A stretch of DNA of 32,610 nucleotides from Bdellovibrionales bacterium RIFOXYD1_FULL_55_31 (GTDB taxonomy: Bacteria > Bdellovibrionota > UBA1018). Below, piece after piece: positions 9,078 through 17,701 of the stretch; positions within the stretch are counted from its first letter, which is position 1, and every line of letters starts with the position of its first letter. The DNA is taken from assembly GCA_001770175.1 (NCBI GenBank), contig MEQK01000019.1, positions 1-32,610 of the forward strand. Reading direction: 5' to 3'. The notes below the pieces were generated by a model. That model was not told the DNA's origin and did not search any database. It was given only the letters and a program-made list of their open reading frames with translations. The translations under genes were made by a program, and so were the position numbers.

Positions 9078-10195
9078 TCAGAATGCGCCAGCTTTAAACA
9101 TTTCTCCCACCACGCTCTCGCGGGTCCCGCGCTCTCCCCAGCAAGTCGCGTTCTTATTTTTTCGAAAAGGCGTCCGCCGAGCCCGGAAGAATCGAGCGCA
9201 AGCGCATTACCGAGTGCAATCGCGAGATTTCGGCTGAATTGTTCCGGTTTCACACGATCAAGAGCGCAGTCCCGGACGCGCTCACGATATTCATCGGGTG
9301 ATTCCTCGAGCAAGGCCTCCCACGTCAGAGTTGGACAAAGATCCCGGGAATCCCGGGCAACGGCAGCACGGCTTATTCTGATATTAAACGGACACGCCTC
9401 CTGACAAACATCGCAGCCCGCGATCCAAGTGCCGAAGGAATGCATTTGCTCGGTGACAAGTTCGCCCCGATATTCGAGCGTCCAGTAGCTCACGCAAAGA
9501 CGTGAATCGAGAGTCGTGCCCCGTTTCAACGCCTTTCCGGGACAGGCCTGCAAACAGCACTGACAATGACCACAAGAATCAGGCACTATCTGGGGCGCCT
9601 GTCCGGTTTCGTGGTCCAGGAGCACGAGCCCGAGGAAAAGATAACTTCCGAGTTTCGGATGGATGAGAAGCGTGTTTTTCCCGATCCAGCCCAGGCCCGC
9701 CAGGCATGCCCAGGCCCTTTCGAGTACCGCGCTCGTATCGACGCAAACTTTCCAACCGAGTGGCGCGCGAACGGGAGATTGAGCCGACTCGACCCACCTC
9801 ATGTTGACGGCGGTCATCAGCCGCTCCAAACGGTCCGCGACCTCACTGTGATAATCCCGCCCTCTCAGGTAACGCGCGAAACGAGGACCTCGGGCCGGAT
9901 CCTCCGCTCCAAGCGGCCGAGGATCATAGGGGACCCCCACGCAAAAAACGCTCTTGGCCCCGGAAAAAACGCGCCGTGGGTCTGCTCTTCGTTCCTTACC
10001 TCTTGCGAGATAGGACATGGAGCCCGCCATACCAGCCTCGAGCCAACGCGAAAAGGAATCGACATGCTTTTGAAACTCCTCGTTCGCGAGTCGGATATCC
10101 ACGGCTCCGAAGGTCGCGAAATCAGCGGACCGAGCTTCTTCATTCAAAATTTGATTCAACTCGCGGCAGGATGTTGCACAAGAACTTTCGTTCAT
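9053..10195 (-). CDS. queG: Epoxyqueuosine reductase QueG
   Basis: Two 4Fe-4S motifs (CGHCQCCLQACPGKAL; GCDVCQEACPFN), YLARGKERRADPRRVF; start trimmed from 10303 to MNESSC at 10195, 4 bp after the rimO stop. Confidence 0.93.
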   Translation of the reverse strand: MNESSCATSCRELNQILNEEARSADFATFGAVDIRLANEEFQKHVDSFSRWLEAGMAGSMSYLARGKERRADPRRVFSGAKSVFCVGVPYDPRPLGAEDPARGPRFARYLRGRDYHSEVADRLERLMTAVNMRWVESAQSPVRAPLGWKVCVDTSAVLERAWACLAGLGWIGKNTLLIHPKLGSYLFLGLVLLDHETGQAPQIVPDSCGHCQCCLQACPGKALKRGTTLDSRLCVSYWTLEYRGELVTEQMHSFGTWIAGCDVCQEACPFNIRISRAAVARDSRDLCPTLTWEALLEESPDEYRERVRDCALDRVKPEQFSRNLAIALGNALALDSSGLGGRLFEKIRTRLAGESAGPARAWWEKCLKLAHSDYSPNRKP

Positions 10196-10199
10196 AGAG

Positions 10200-11579
10200 C
10201 TAAACGACCCGGCCAATCCAATCGTAAGGAAGAGCTTCCGTGATCTCGACTTGAAGAACGTCCCCCGGGTGAATGTCCGAAACGTTTCTGGTACCGAGAT
10301 CATTAATGAGAACGTGTCCGTCGATTTCCTGGGCTTGGCCCGCGGTTCGGCCCTGAATCAGGAGATCGCTTTCCGGGCTTGGGCCCTCGACGAGAACGGA
10401 AACCGTTTTTCCGACGAGCTTCTGATGCCGTTTGAGCGACTGCTTGCGCGCCAAATCGTCCAAAATTTTCAACCGGCGGCGCTTCGCTGCGGGCTTGACC
10501 TGGTCTTTCATTTCAGCGGCGGGAGTCCCTTCTTCTTGTGAATAGCGAAACAGACCGACATGATCCAGATCCAGTGAGATGAGATCGTCGCAAAGTTCCT
10601 TGAATTCTCCCTCGGTTTCACCAGGCAAGCCGACAATGATCGACGTCCTGATCACGAGGTCCGGTATGCTCTCGCGCAATTTGGTCACGAGGCCGAAGAG
10701 CCGCGCTTTCGTGAGCTTTCGGTTCATCGCTTTCAGTAATCGATCCGCCGTGTGCTGAATCGGCATATCGAGATATTTCACTATCTTCGGTTCGGAAGCG
10801 ATAATCGAGATCAGCTCGTCGGAGAAATCATCCGGATAAACGTAATGAAGGCGGATCCATTCGATTCCGTCGATTTTGCAAAGCTCGGGTAACAATGTTT
10901 CCAGACGCTCCCGATACTTCCATTCCATTCCGTATTCAGTGAGGTCCTGGGCGACAAGATTCAACTCGCGCACCCCGTTCTTGGCCATCCCGGTCGCCTC
11001 TTCGACGAGGGATGCGACGGTGCGCGAGCGGACATTGCCTCGCAACTTCGGGATAATACAAAAGGAGCAACGCCGGTTGCACCCCTCTGAAATTTTCAGA
11101 AAAGCGCTGTAGGACGGCCCGGTATGCAGCCTCGGGTCTTTTTCGGTGTGGATAAACGCGGGTTGATCAATATACGAACGCCGCGGAACCGGGTCGCCCC
11201 GTTCAAGACTCTTCCGGGCGGAATCGAGAAACTCCGTAATCCGATGGTACTGCCCCGTGCCGACGAAGAGATCGACCTCAGGCATTTCGTTTTCAAGTTC
11301 TTTAGAATAGCGCTGCGGCAGACAACCCGAGGCCACGAGCAGCCTGCAGCTCCCGGTTTGCTTCATCTCGGCGAGTTCGAGAATGATCTCGATCGATTCC
11401 TCTTTCGAGGTCTCGATAAAAGAACAGGTATTGACGATGATGACTTCCGCATCCTCACGCTTCTGGGTGATGATGTAGCGGTCGCGTTGCAACAGTCCGA
11501 GCATGACTTGAGAATCAACGAGATTCTTCGGGCATCCGAGACTGACGAAATAAAGCAGGGATTTTGGGTTATTACTCAT
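10200..11579 (-). CDS. rimO: Ribosomal protein S12 methylthiotransferase RimO
   Basis: FVSLGCPKNLVDSQVMLG N-terminus; radical-SAM motif CNRRCSFCIIPKLRG; C-terminal TRAM-like region. Confidence 0.95.
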   Translation of the reverse strand: MSNNPKSLLYFVSLGCPKNLVDSQVMLGLLQRDRYIITQKREDAEVIIVNTCSFIETSKEESIEIILELAEMKQTGSCRLLVASGCLPQRYSKELENEMPEVDLFVGTGQYHRITEFLDSARKSLERGDPVPRRSYIDQPAFIHTEKDPRLHTGPSYSAFLKISEGCNRRCSFCIIPKLRGNVRSRTVASLVEEATGMAKNGVRELNLVAQDLTEYGMEWKYRERLETLLPELCKIDGIEWIRLHYVYPDDFSDELISIIASEPKIVKYLDMPIQHTADRLLKAMNRKLTKARLFGLVTKLRESIPDLVIRTSIIVGLPGETEGEFKELCDDLISLDLDHVGLFRYSQEEGTPAAEMKDQVKPAAKRRRLKILDDLARKQSLKRHQKLVGKTVSVLVEGPSPESDLLIQGRTAGQAQEIDGHVLINDLGTRNVSDIHPGDVLQVEITEALPYDWIGRVV

Positions 11580-11603
11580 GACCTCGGACGACCGCCGGCC
11601 TCC

Positions 11604-12101
11604 TCAGTTCCTGAAGTTTCCGAACTGCATGGGAACCTTGAGCTGATCCTGCTTTTCCCTGAGAAGGGCGATCGCGGCTTGGAGGTCATCCCTGTTTTTT
11701 CCCGTAACCCTGACCTGCTCGTCCTGGATCTGGGCCTGCACTTTCAGCTTGCTGTCTTTGAGCGCGGCAATGACTTCCTTGCCTTTTTCCTTTGAAATAC
11801 CGGCTTGAATGGCGACCACCTGACGGACACTGCCACCGAAGGCGGGCTCAACCGGCTTATAGTCGAACGACAGGAGCGAGATGCCGCGCTTCACCAGTTT
11901 GCCCTGCAAAACGTCCACGACGCTATCGAGTTTGCCTTCCTCGCTGCACCAGAGCGTGACGGTCTTCGCTTTCTGGTCAAGTTTGATCTCTGTTTTGATC
12001 CCCTTGAAATCGAAGCGCTGCGAGATTTCCTTCGTCGCCTGATTGATCGCGTTATCGAGTTCCTGCCAGTTCATTTCTGATGAGACATCAAACGAGGGCA
12101 T
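11604..12101 (-). CDS. yajQ: YajQ-family (c-di-GMP-binding) protein
   Basis: [34 protein letters not shown]... and C-terminal [31 protein letters not shown] upstream. Confidence 0.95.
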   Translation of the reverse strand: MPSFDVSSEMNWQELDNAINQATKEISQRFDFKGIKTEIKLDQKAKTVTLWCSEEGKLDSVVDVLQGKLVKRGISLLSFDYKPVEPAFGGSVRQVVAIQAGISKEKGKEVIAALKDSKLKVQAQIQDEQVRVTGKNRDDLQAAIALLREKQDQLKVPMQFGNFRN

Positions 12102-12141
12102 AGTTCAGTTCCTTCTTTTCACGCTGTATATAAACAGGGAC

Positions 12142-12996
12142 TTAATAGATCAACCGCAATATCCCGTCCTTGTGCTCGGGCGGAAGATGGGGAATATGGG
12201 TCAACAACCGGACTGCCGCGCAAAGCGTGTCAGCGCCAAAAGAGTCCTGCCATGCGACCGACCCTCCGGTCCGCAGGGATTCCTCTTTCACCACGCTACC
12301 GAACCGAAGCGGACGATCCGCCCCCCCTTCTATATAGTTGGCCAGAAAAACAAGGTGAAAGCGGACGATTTTTCCCCCATTCTCAACAAGATACAAATCG
12401 CTGTTGTTTTTGCCGTGGTACCAGTGCGGCGTACCCTCGGGATTTGCTTCAAGTGATTCGGGCCCGACATACTGCATCTCAGTTCCAGACAGCTCAGCGG
12501 TCAGGTAACTCTGTATCGCTCCGCTCAAATCGCGAGGGACCTCCTGAAACGCGCAGCCCACGACGGCTTCGGACAGGTGAACGGTTCGGAGGACGAGTTT
12601 ATAACTGACTTCGTGGATCACGAGGTGTCCGCGCATGAGGTCCCCGATGCTCGGCAACCGGGCGAGCGCGCTCTGCAGACCCTCAACATGCGTTGAACCC
12701 GGTGCGCTCGGGATCCCCGCTGTGGTCGAGGCACCCGGGATCAGGCCGATTCCCGTGCTGGAAAGGTTCGCCACGGCAATGACACTGTGCCTGGTGAAGA
12801 GCTCCAGCCGAAAACTGATCCGATGCAGCGGGAGCAGGCGCACCCGCGGCGCGCGAGGCGGAAGAGGACGGGCGACAGCCTCCAGCGTCAGATTTTTACG
12901 AAGCAAATTGCCGAACAGCTTGGCTAGGTACATCCTGTCATTAGAAAAAATCTTACCCATTCGGGCAAGCAGAAAAGACAGCCCACTCCGGACCAT
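12142..12996 (-). CDS. PilZ-like domain protein (divergent)
   Basis: [34 protein letters not shown]...[32 protein letters not shown] resembles a PilZ barrel with an NxSxxG motif. Start uncertain (12996, 12960 or 12930). Confidence 0.5.
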   Translation of the reverse strand: MVRSGLSFLLARMGKIFSNDRMYLAKLFGNLLRKNLTLEAVARPLPPRAPRVRLLPLHRISFRLELFTRHSVIAVANLSSTGIGLIPGASTTAGIPSAPGSTHVEGLQSALARLPSIGDLMRGHLVIHEVSYKLVLRTVHLSEAVVGCAFQEVPRDLSGAIQSYLTAELSGTEMQYVGPESLEANPEGTPHWYHGKNNSDLYLVENGGKIVRFHLVFLANYIEGGADRPLRFGSVVKEESLRTGGSVAWQDSFGADTLCAAVRLLTHIPHLPPEHKDGILRLIY

Positions 12997-13014
12997 GCTA
13001 TAGAGGCTTCCGCC

Positions 13015-15297
13015 ATGGAAAAAGATCTCGTTTGTGGAATGGATGTCGACCCGAAGACCGCCCAAAACAAACTCGAGCACAACGGAAAGGTCTACTTCTT
13101 TTGCAATCCCGGCTGCTTACGGAAATTTCGGGAAAATCCAGAACGGTACCTCGCTCAAGAGCGTCCCGCGAAACCCGAAGAGCATCAGGCGGAGCGAACG
13201 GACATCGTCTATACGTGTCCGATGCATGCTGAAATCAGGCAGATTGGACCCGGGTCCTGCCCGATCTGCGGCATGGGCCTGGAACCCGCCGAAGTCACTT
13301 CAGAGGAAGTCATCAATCCGGAACTCATCGACATGAGCCGGCGTCTCTGGATCAGTGGAGCGTTCACGATACCCCTCGTTCTGTTCGGAATGGCCGAAAT
13401 GTTCCTGCCAGCGATAAGTGAGATTCACCCTCGGAGTTATCTTTGGATACAGCTTCTTCTTGCGACTCCTGTCGTGCTCTGGGGAGGGTGGCCATTTTTT
13501 ATCCGGGGTTGGGACTCAATCCGGACGAGAAACCTAAACATGTTCACGCTCATTGCGATGGGAACGGGCATCGCCTATCTGCAGAGCGTGTTCGCCGTAC
13601 TGGCGCCGGGAGTTTTTCCCGATTCTTTTAGGGGAGAGCATGGAAATGTGGCGGTCTATTTTGAATCCGCCGCCGTCATCGTGACGCTCGTCCTACTTGG
13701 GCAGGTGCTTGAACTCAGAGCAAGAGGGCGAACCAGCAGCGCCATACGCGCGCTCATGAACCTGGCTCCGCCGAGTGCACGTAAAGTGCTTTCGAACGGG
13801 ACTGAACAGGACATTCCGCTCCTGGAAGTCGCGCGAGCGGACCTTCTTCGCGTGAGGCCTGGTGAAAGAATTCCAGTGGACGGAACCATTCTGGAAGGCC
13901 AGACCACGGTGGATGAATCCATGGTCACTGGCGAATCCGTTCCCGTTGAAAAATCCGCAGGAATGTCGGTCATCGGTGGCACGGTCAACGGAACGGGCGC
14001 CTTCGTCATGCGGGCCGATCACATCGGCAGCGAGACCCTTCTCGCGAGAATAGTAAAAATGGTTTCAGAAGCACAGCGGAGCCGCGCTCCGATTCAACGG
14101 CTCGTCGATCGCGTCTCGTCCTATTTCGTTCCCGCGGTCGTTTTGGTTGCCGTTCTGACGTTCGGGATCTGGGCCGTCATCGGCCCCTCGCCGAAAATGG
14201 CCTACGCTCTCCTGAACGCGATCGCCGTCCTGATCATCGCCTGTCCCTGCGCTCTCGGCCTGGCTACCCCCATGTCCGTCATGGTTGGCGTCGGTCGCGG
14301 CGCCCGCTCGGGCTTACTGATCAAGAGTGCCGAGGCCTTGGAGCGTCTTGAACGAATCGACACGCTCGTCTTCGATAAAACCGGAACCCTGACCGAAGGA
14401 AAACCCCGACTCATCGATTTCGTGTTGGTCGACTCGGCGAAGGATGAACGCGACCTTCTTCGCCTCGCCGCGAATCTGGAAAAAGTGAGCGAGCACCCGT
14501 TTGCTTCAGCGTTGATTCACGCCGCAAAAGAACGCGGAATCGATCTTTCGGCAAAGGTCTCCGAAGCGCGTTCGATCACCGGCAAAGGCGTCGTCGGGAA
14601 TGTCGAGGGCGAGATCGTCGCGATCGGCAATGCTGAACTTTTTCGGGAACTGAAAATCGAATTTCACCCCAGTGTTCCCGAAGGCCCGGGTCTTTGGCTG
14701 GCGGTCGGCGGCAAGATCGCCGGGAGGCTGGACTTTGCCGACCCGATCAAGGAGTCCGCGCGAGATGCCGTTCGCGCTTTGCGCCGGGAAGGGATCCGAC
14801 TCGTCATGCTCACGGGAGACCGTCGCGCGACAGCGACCGCCGTCGCTCAAAGCCTGGGGCTTGATCAGGTTGAGGCCGAGATGCAGCCCGGCACCAAAGA
14901 GGCTGTCGTAAGGCGGCTTCGTCAAGAAGGCCACATCGTCGCAATGGCCGGCGACGGCGTCAATGACGCCCCCGCACTGGCGCAGGCGGATGTCGGCATC
15001 GCCATGGGCACGGGCACGGACGTGGCCATGCAAAGTGCGGGAATCACCCTGCACCGGGGAGACCTCCGCTCGATCTTGCGAGCCCTCCAGCTCAGCCGAA
15101 AAACAATGCGGAACATTCGTCAGAATCTTCTGCTCGCGTTTGTCTACAATGTCGTGGCGATTCCAATCGCGGCCGGGGCACTGTACCCCGTTTTCGGGCT
15201 GCTGCTCAGTCCGATGATCGCGAGCGCGACGATGAGCCTGAGTTCTGTCTCGGTGATCAGCAACGCGCTCCGGCTCCGTAAGATCGAACTCGGCTGA
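13015..15297 (+). CDS. Cu+-type P1B ATPase with N-terminal YHS and heavy-metal-binding domains
   Basis: YHS domain ([35 protein letters not shown]), [29 protein letters not shown] motif [48 protein letters not shown] and MSLSS in the last TM helices. Confidence 0.95.
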   Translation: MEKDLVCGMDVDPKTAQNKLEHNGKVYFFCNPGCLRKFRENPERYLAQERPAKPEEHQAERTDIVYTCPMHAEIRQIGPGSCPICGMGLEPAEVTSEEVINPELIDMSRRLWISGAFTIPLVLFGMAEMFLPAISEIHPRSYLWIQLLLATPVVLWGGWPFFIRGWDSIRTRNLNMFTLIAMGTGIAYLQSVFAVLAPGVFPDSFRGEHGNVAVYFESAAVIVTLVLLGQVLELRARGRTSSAIRALMNLAPPSARKVLSNGTEQDIPLLEVARADLLRVRPGERIPVDGTILEGQTTVDESMVTGESVPVEKSAGMSVIGGTVNGTGAFVMRADHIGSETLLARIVKMVSEAQRSRAPIQRLVDRVSSYFVPAVVLVAVLTFGIWAVIGPSPKMAYALLNAIAVLIIACPCALGLATPMSVMVGVGRGARSGLLIKSAEALERLERIDTLVFDKTGTLTEGKPRLIDFVLVDSAKDERDLLRLAANLEKVSEHPFASALIHAAKERGIDLSAKVSEARSITGKGVVGNVEGEIVAIGNAELFRELKIEFHPSVPEGPGLWLAVGGKIAGRLDFADPIKESARDAVRALRREGIRLVMLTGDRRATATAVAQSLGLDQVEAEMQPGTKEAVVRRLRQEGHIVAMAGDGVNDAPALAQADVGIAMGTGTDVAMQSAGITLHRGDLRSILRALQLSRKTMRNIRQNLLLAFVYNVVAIPIAAGALYPVFGLLLSPMIASATMSLSSVSVISNALRLRKIELG

Positions 15298-15316
15298 AGG
15301 AATGCCCCCGGGTACT

Positions 15317-16213
15317 TTAAGCTACTTTTTGATCCCGCCCGATCGACTTACCGCCCTCCTCTGGACCGGACGGTCGGGGCGCAAACTCGACCTTGATCAT
15401 GTTTTCATGCATCCTCTTGGGAACCTCGGGAACCAGCCCCTTTCCGGTTCTCAGGACTTTTCCCATCCAAGCGATCAGATCCTGCCGCCAGCTGACGGTT
15501 CCCCTGGTTTTCACGCCGGCAAGCTTCAAGGCTCTCGTTATTCTTCGAATGGCGCGTGCGCTCTCCCGGCTGTGGATGAATTGAATGCCGTACCCCGGCA
15601 CCGGAGACGGACGAAAATAGACGACTCGACCACTCGCGGTGAAACCCTCTCCAAAAAAGGTGACCGAGAGTTGAACCGGCAGATCATTCAAAAGAGTTTT
15701 CGAAGTCTTTACGAAAATACCGCCTTCGGCGATGTCGGTCACCACACAGTGCTTCTCGCCTTCGCGATCACGAACGCGACAAAGCAGGCGCACGAGATAC
15801 CGGGGTTTCGACTCCCACCATCGGATTCGGGGATCCGAATAGGTTGCCCACACGGCAGGCAAAAGGAAATAGGCGACGAAGGCGATATCGAGAAACACGG
15901 TTATGATCAAAAGCGCGAGCGGAAAGGCTTCAGGCGCCTGATGCCAGGCCAGGAAATTCGAGTAGACCGTGTCGGCAGCAACCGCCAAAAATACGGGATA
16001 GCTCCACTTTTTACAGGCGTAGATCGCCACTCCCGCGACCGGTATCAAAACGAAGAAATCAATCAGCCCCCACCAGCTCGCGGTCTGGAGCAGGGTAACG
16101 AGATAGATCCAAGGATGCACGTCCTGTAATGCGGCACTCAGGAACACGTTTCCGATCGGTCCGAGCAGATGAAGCATCGCAAGAATGACAATAGGCCATG
16201 GACGTAGTCTCAC
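15317..16213 (-). CDS. PilZ domain membrane protein
   Basis: Several N-terminal hydrophobic segments, then PRYLVRLLCRVRDREGEKHCVVTDIAEGGIFVKT...FTASGRVVYFRPSPVPGYGIQFI (PilZ DxxxGG motif). GTG start. Confidence 0.8.
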   Translation of the reverse strand: MRLRPWPIVILAMLHLLGPIGNVFLSAALQDVHPWIYLVTLLQTASWWGLIDFFVLIPVAGVAIYACKKWSYPVFLAVAADTVYSNFLAWHQAPEAFPLALLIITVFLDIAFVAYFLLPAVWATYSDPRIRWWESKPRYLVRLLCRVRDREGEKHCVVTDIAEGGIFVKTSKTLLNDLPVQLSVTFFGEGFTASGRVVYFRPSPVPGYGIQFIHSRESARAIRRITRALKLAGVKTRGTVSWRQDLIAWMGKVLRTGKGLVPEVPKRMHENMIKVEFAPRPSGPEEGGKSIGRDQKVA

Positions 16214-16266
16214 GCGTGCTATTCGGCAGTTTTTGCAAAAAACTTAATCCAAAATGCCGCATGACT

Positions 16267-17577
16267 TCACCGGATCGGCACTTCGGGGATGATAAAATCA
16301 ATCTTTTCCAACGGGATCGGCTTTTTTGTCACGACCCGGCCGGTACGGACCAAACGCGTGAATATGTCGGGACCGCAGTTCCGGCAACGGATAAACATCA
16401 AACTGGGGCCTTCAAGAAGCTTGGCGTTCTCCAGTGTTTCAAGGACCACTCCTTTCCCGAGATTCCCCTGCTCGAGCAACATTCGAACTTCCTGCGGCGT
16501 AACGGCCCGAAGATGACCCGATGCGGGCAACTGCCTTCGAATGGCTTGAGCGAATTGATTCGCCACTTGAGCACTTCCGGATCCTTTCGCTCGCAGCAGG
16601 GAGTCAGCCAGACGGCGATTCTGCTCAACCATTTTTTCGAAGAGTTTGCCCGTCCGAAGCCGCTGAAGAGAACTGGTGACAGCGCGCAGCTCCTTGAGTT
16701 TGAAATTCACACTCGGGGTGACCCTGACTCCGGAAAGCCTCAGGAGTTGCCGGGCAACGCAGGATCGCAAGTCTCGCGCGACGCGAGGAGCGGAATGGTT
16801 CACCGTGAATTTCGGCGGCGAACCGCCCGCGCCCTGAAGGGCAGCGCCAGATGGCGGATCACCTCTCGCGGAGGTAATCGTTCTATTCAGACTCCGTTCC
16901 AAAAGATATTTCTCGTATTTTGAATTCTTCACGATTCGATCGTAGGTCCTGATACCGGCTTTCGGGTCGAGCTCCTCCAGGTACTCCGCCATTGCGACAT
17001 GTTTTGGATTTTGGAGCCACTGACTGCCGAGCTTCATCTTTTTATTGAATTCCTCGGCCGCAACAGGGGACAGACCGCGGTCGACGAAGTCCGAAATTTC
17101 CGTCAAATCCTTGTACGTTTTTGCGAGTTCGGTCAGCTCGCCGCTTGGGGTGAGCATTCGATGTTTTTTAAAGAAATCACGCAAGACCATCTCATCAAGC
17201 CCGTTGAGGTCGTCGACCGCTTGGCGACCTCCCGCCGGCAGGATTTGATGATATTTTTTCCAGAGGCTTCGATCAACGGGCTCCATGCCCTTTCGCAAAA
17301 TGGATCGGTTGTTCTTCTCGTAGTCGTGAAGGGCCGCGAATTCTTCAAGAAGCTTACGATCCACGCCGGGGAGCTCCCCCGCGAAGCGATCATAAAGAGC
17401 AAGCGTCAGCTTACGGACGCGCTGGATATGAGCCCGGTTGTGAATCCTGAGACCGCTTTGGGTGCGAACGTAAACCGTGTCCGTCCGGATGGCATCGGCA
17501 CCGAATGCAACCGCGATCAACAGAGGACACCCGAGTGTCACAATGACGGTCAAAAAAGGCCATCCCCTCACGAACAT
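16267..17577 (-). CDS. Exported or membrane-anchored protein with HD-like motif
   Basis: N-terminal signal/TM GWPFLTVIVTLGCPLLIAVAFGADA; RIHNRAHIQRVRKLTLALYDRFAG...LLEEFAALHDYEK has the H...HD arrangement of HD-superfamily proteins. Start trimmed from 17622 to MFVRG at 17577. Confidence 0.5.
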   Translation of the reverse strand: MFVRGWPFLTVIVTLGCPLLIAVAFGADAIRTDTVYVRTQSGLRIHNRAHIQRVRKLTLALYDRFAGELPGVDRKLLEEFAALHDYEKNNRSILRKGMEPVDRSLWKKYHQILPAGGRQAVDDLNGLDEMVLRDFFKKHRMLTPSGELTELAKTYKDLTEISDFVDRGLSPVAAEEFNKKMKLGSQWLQNPKHVAMAEYLEELDPKAGIRTYDRIVKNSKYEKYLLERSLNRTITSARGDPPSGAALQGAGGSPPKFTVNHSAPRVARDLRSCVARQLLRLSGVRVTPSVNFKLKELRAVTSSLQRLRTGKLFEKMVEQNRRLADSLLRAKGSGSAQVANQFAQAIRRQLPASGHLRAVTPQEVRMLLEQGNLGKGVVLETLENAKLLEGPSLMFIRCRNCGPDIFTRLVRTGRVVTKKPIPLEKIDFIIPEVPIR

Positions 17578-17689
17578 CCCCCGTCCGTAAATTATAGGGT
17601 GAACAGCCAGAAATAGCTCCAACTTTCAACGAAACGGATTTCAGACACTTTTCAAGCACCTGGGCTTTGGTCTAGCGGCAAAAATGTAA

Positions 17690-17695
17690 TATAGT
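17690..17695 (+). promoter_or_regulatory. Predicted -10 element of the glycosidase gene
   Basis: TATAGT exactly 6 nt before ATG 17702; no SD. Confidence 0.45.
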
Positions 17696-17701
17696 TATTG
17701 T

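Noticed and set aside
9566-10243. 225-aa plus-strand ORF antisense to queG/rimO
   Set aside because: Overlaps two conserved genes on the other strand; low-plausibility protein.
11124-11795. 223-aa plus-strand ORF antisense to rimO/yajQ
   Set aside because: Antisense to highly conserved genes; no domain.
15302-16129. 275-aa plus-strand ORF opposite the PilZ gene
   Set aside because: The minus-strand PilZ protein explains the region; the plus ORF has no recognisable features.
16230-16241. TTTTTGCAAAAA palindrome between the HD-like gene and the PilZ gene
   Set aside because: Short AT-rich palindrome likely to occur by chance; weak flanking CGGCA/TGCCG arms; could be a terminator or promoter but no supporting signal.
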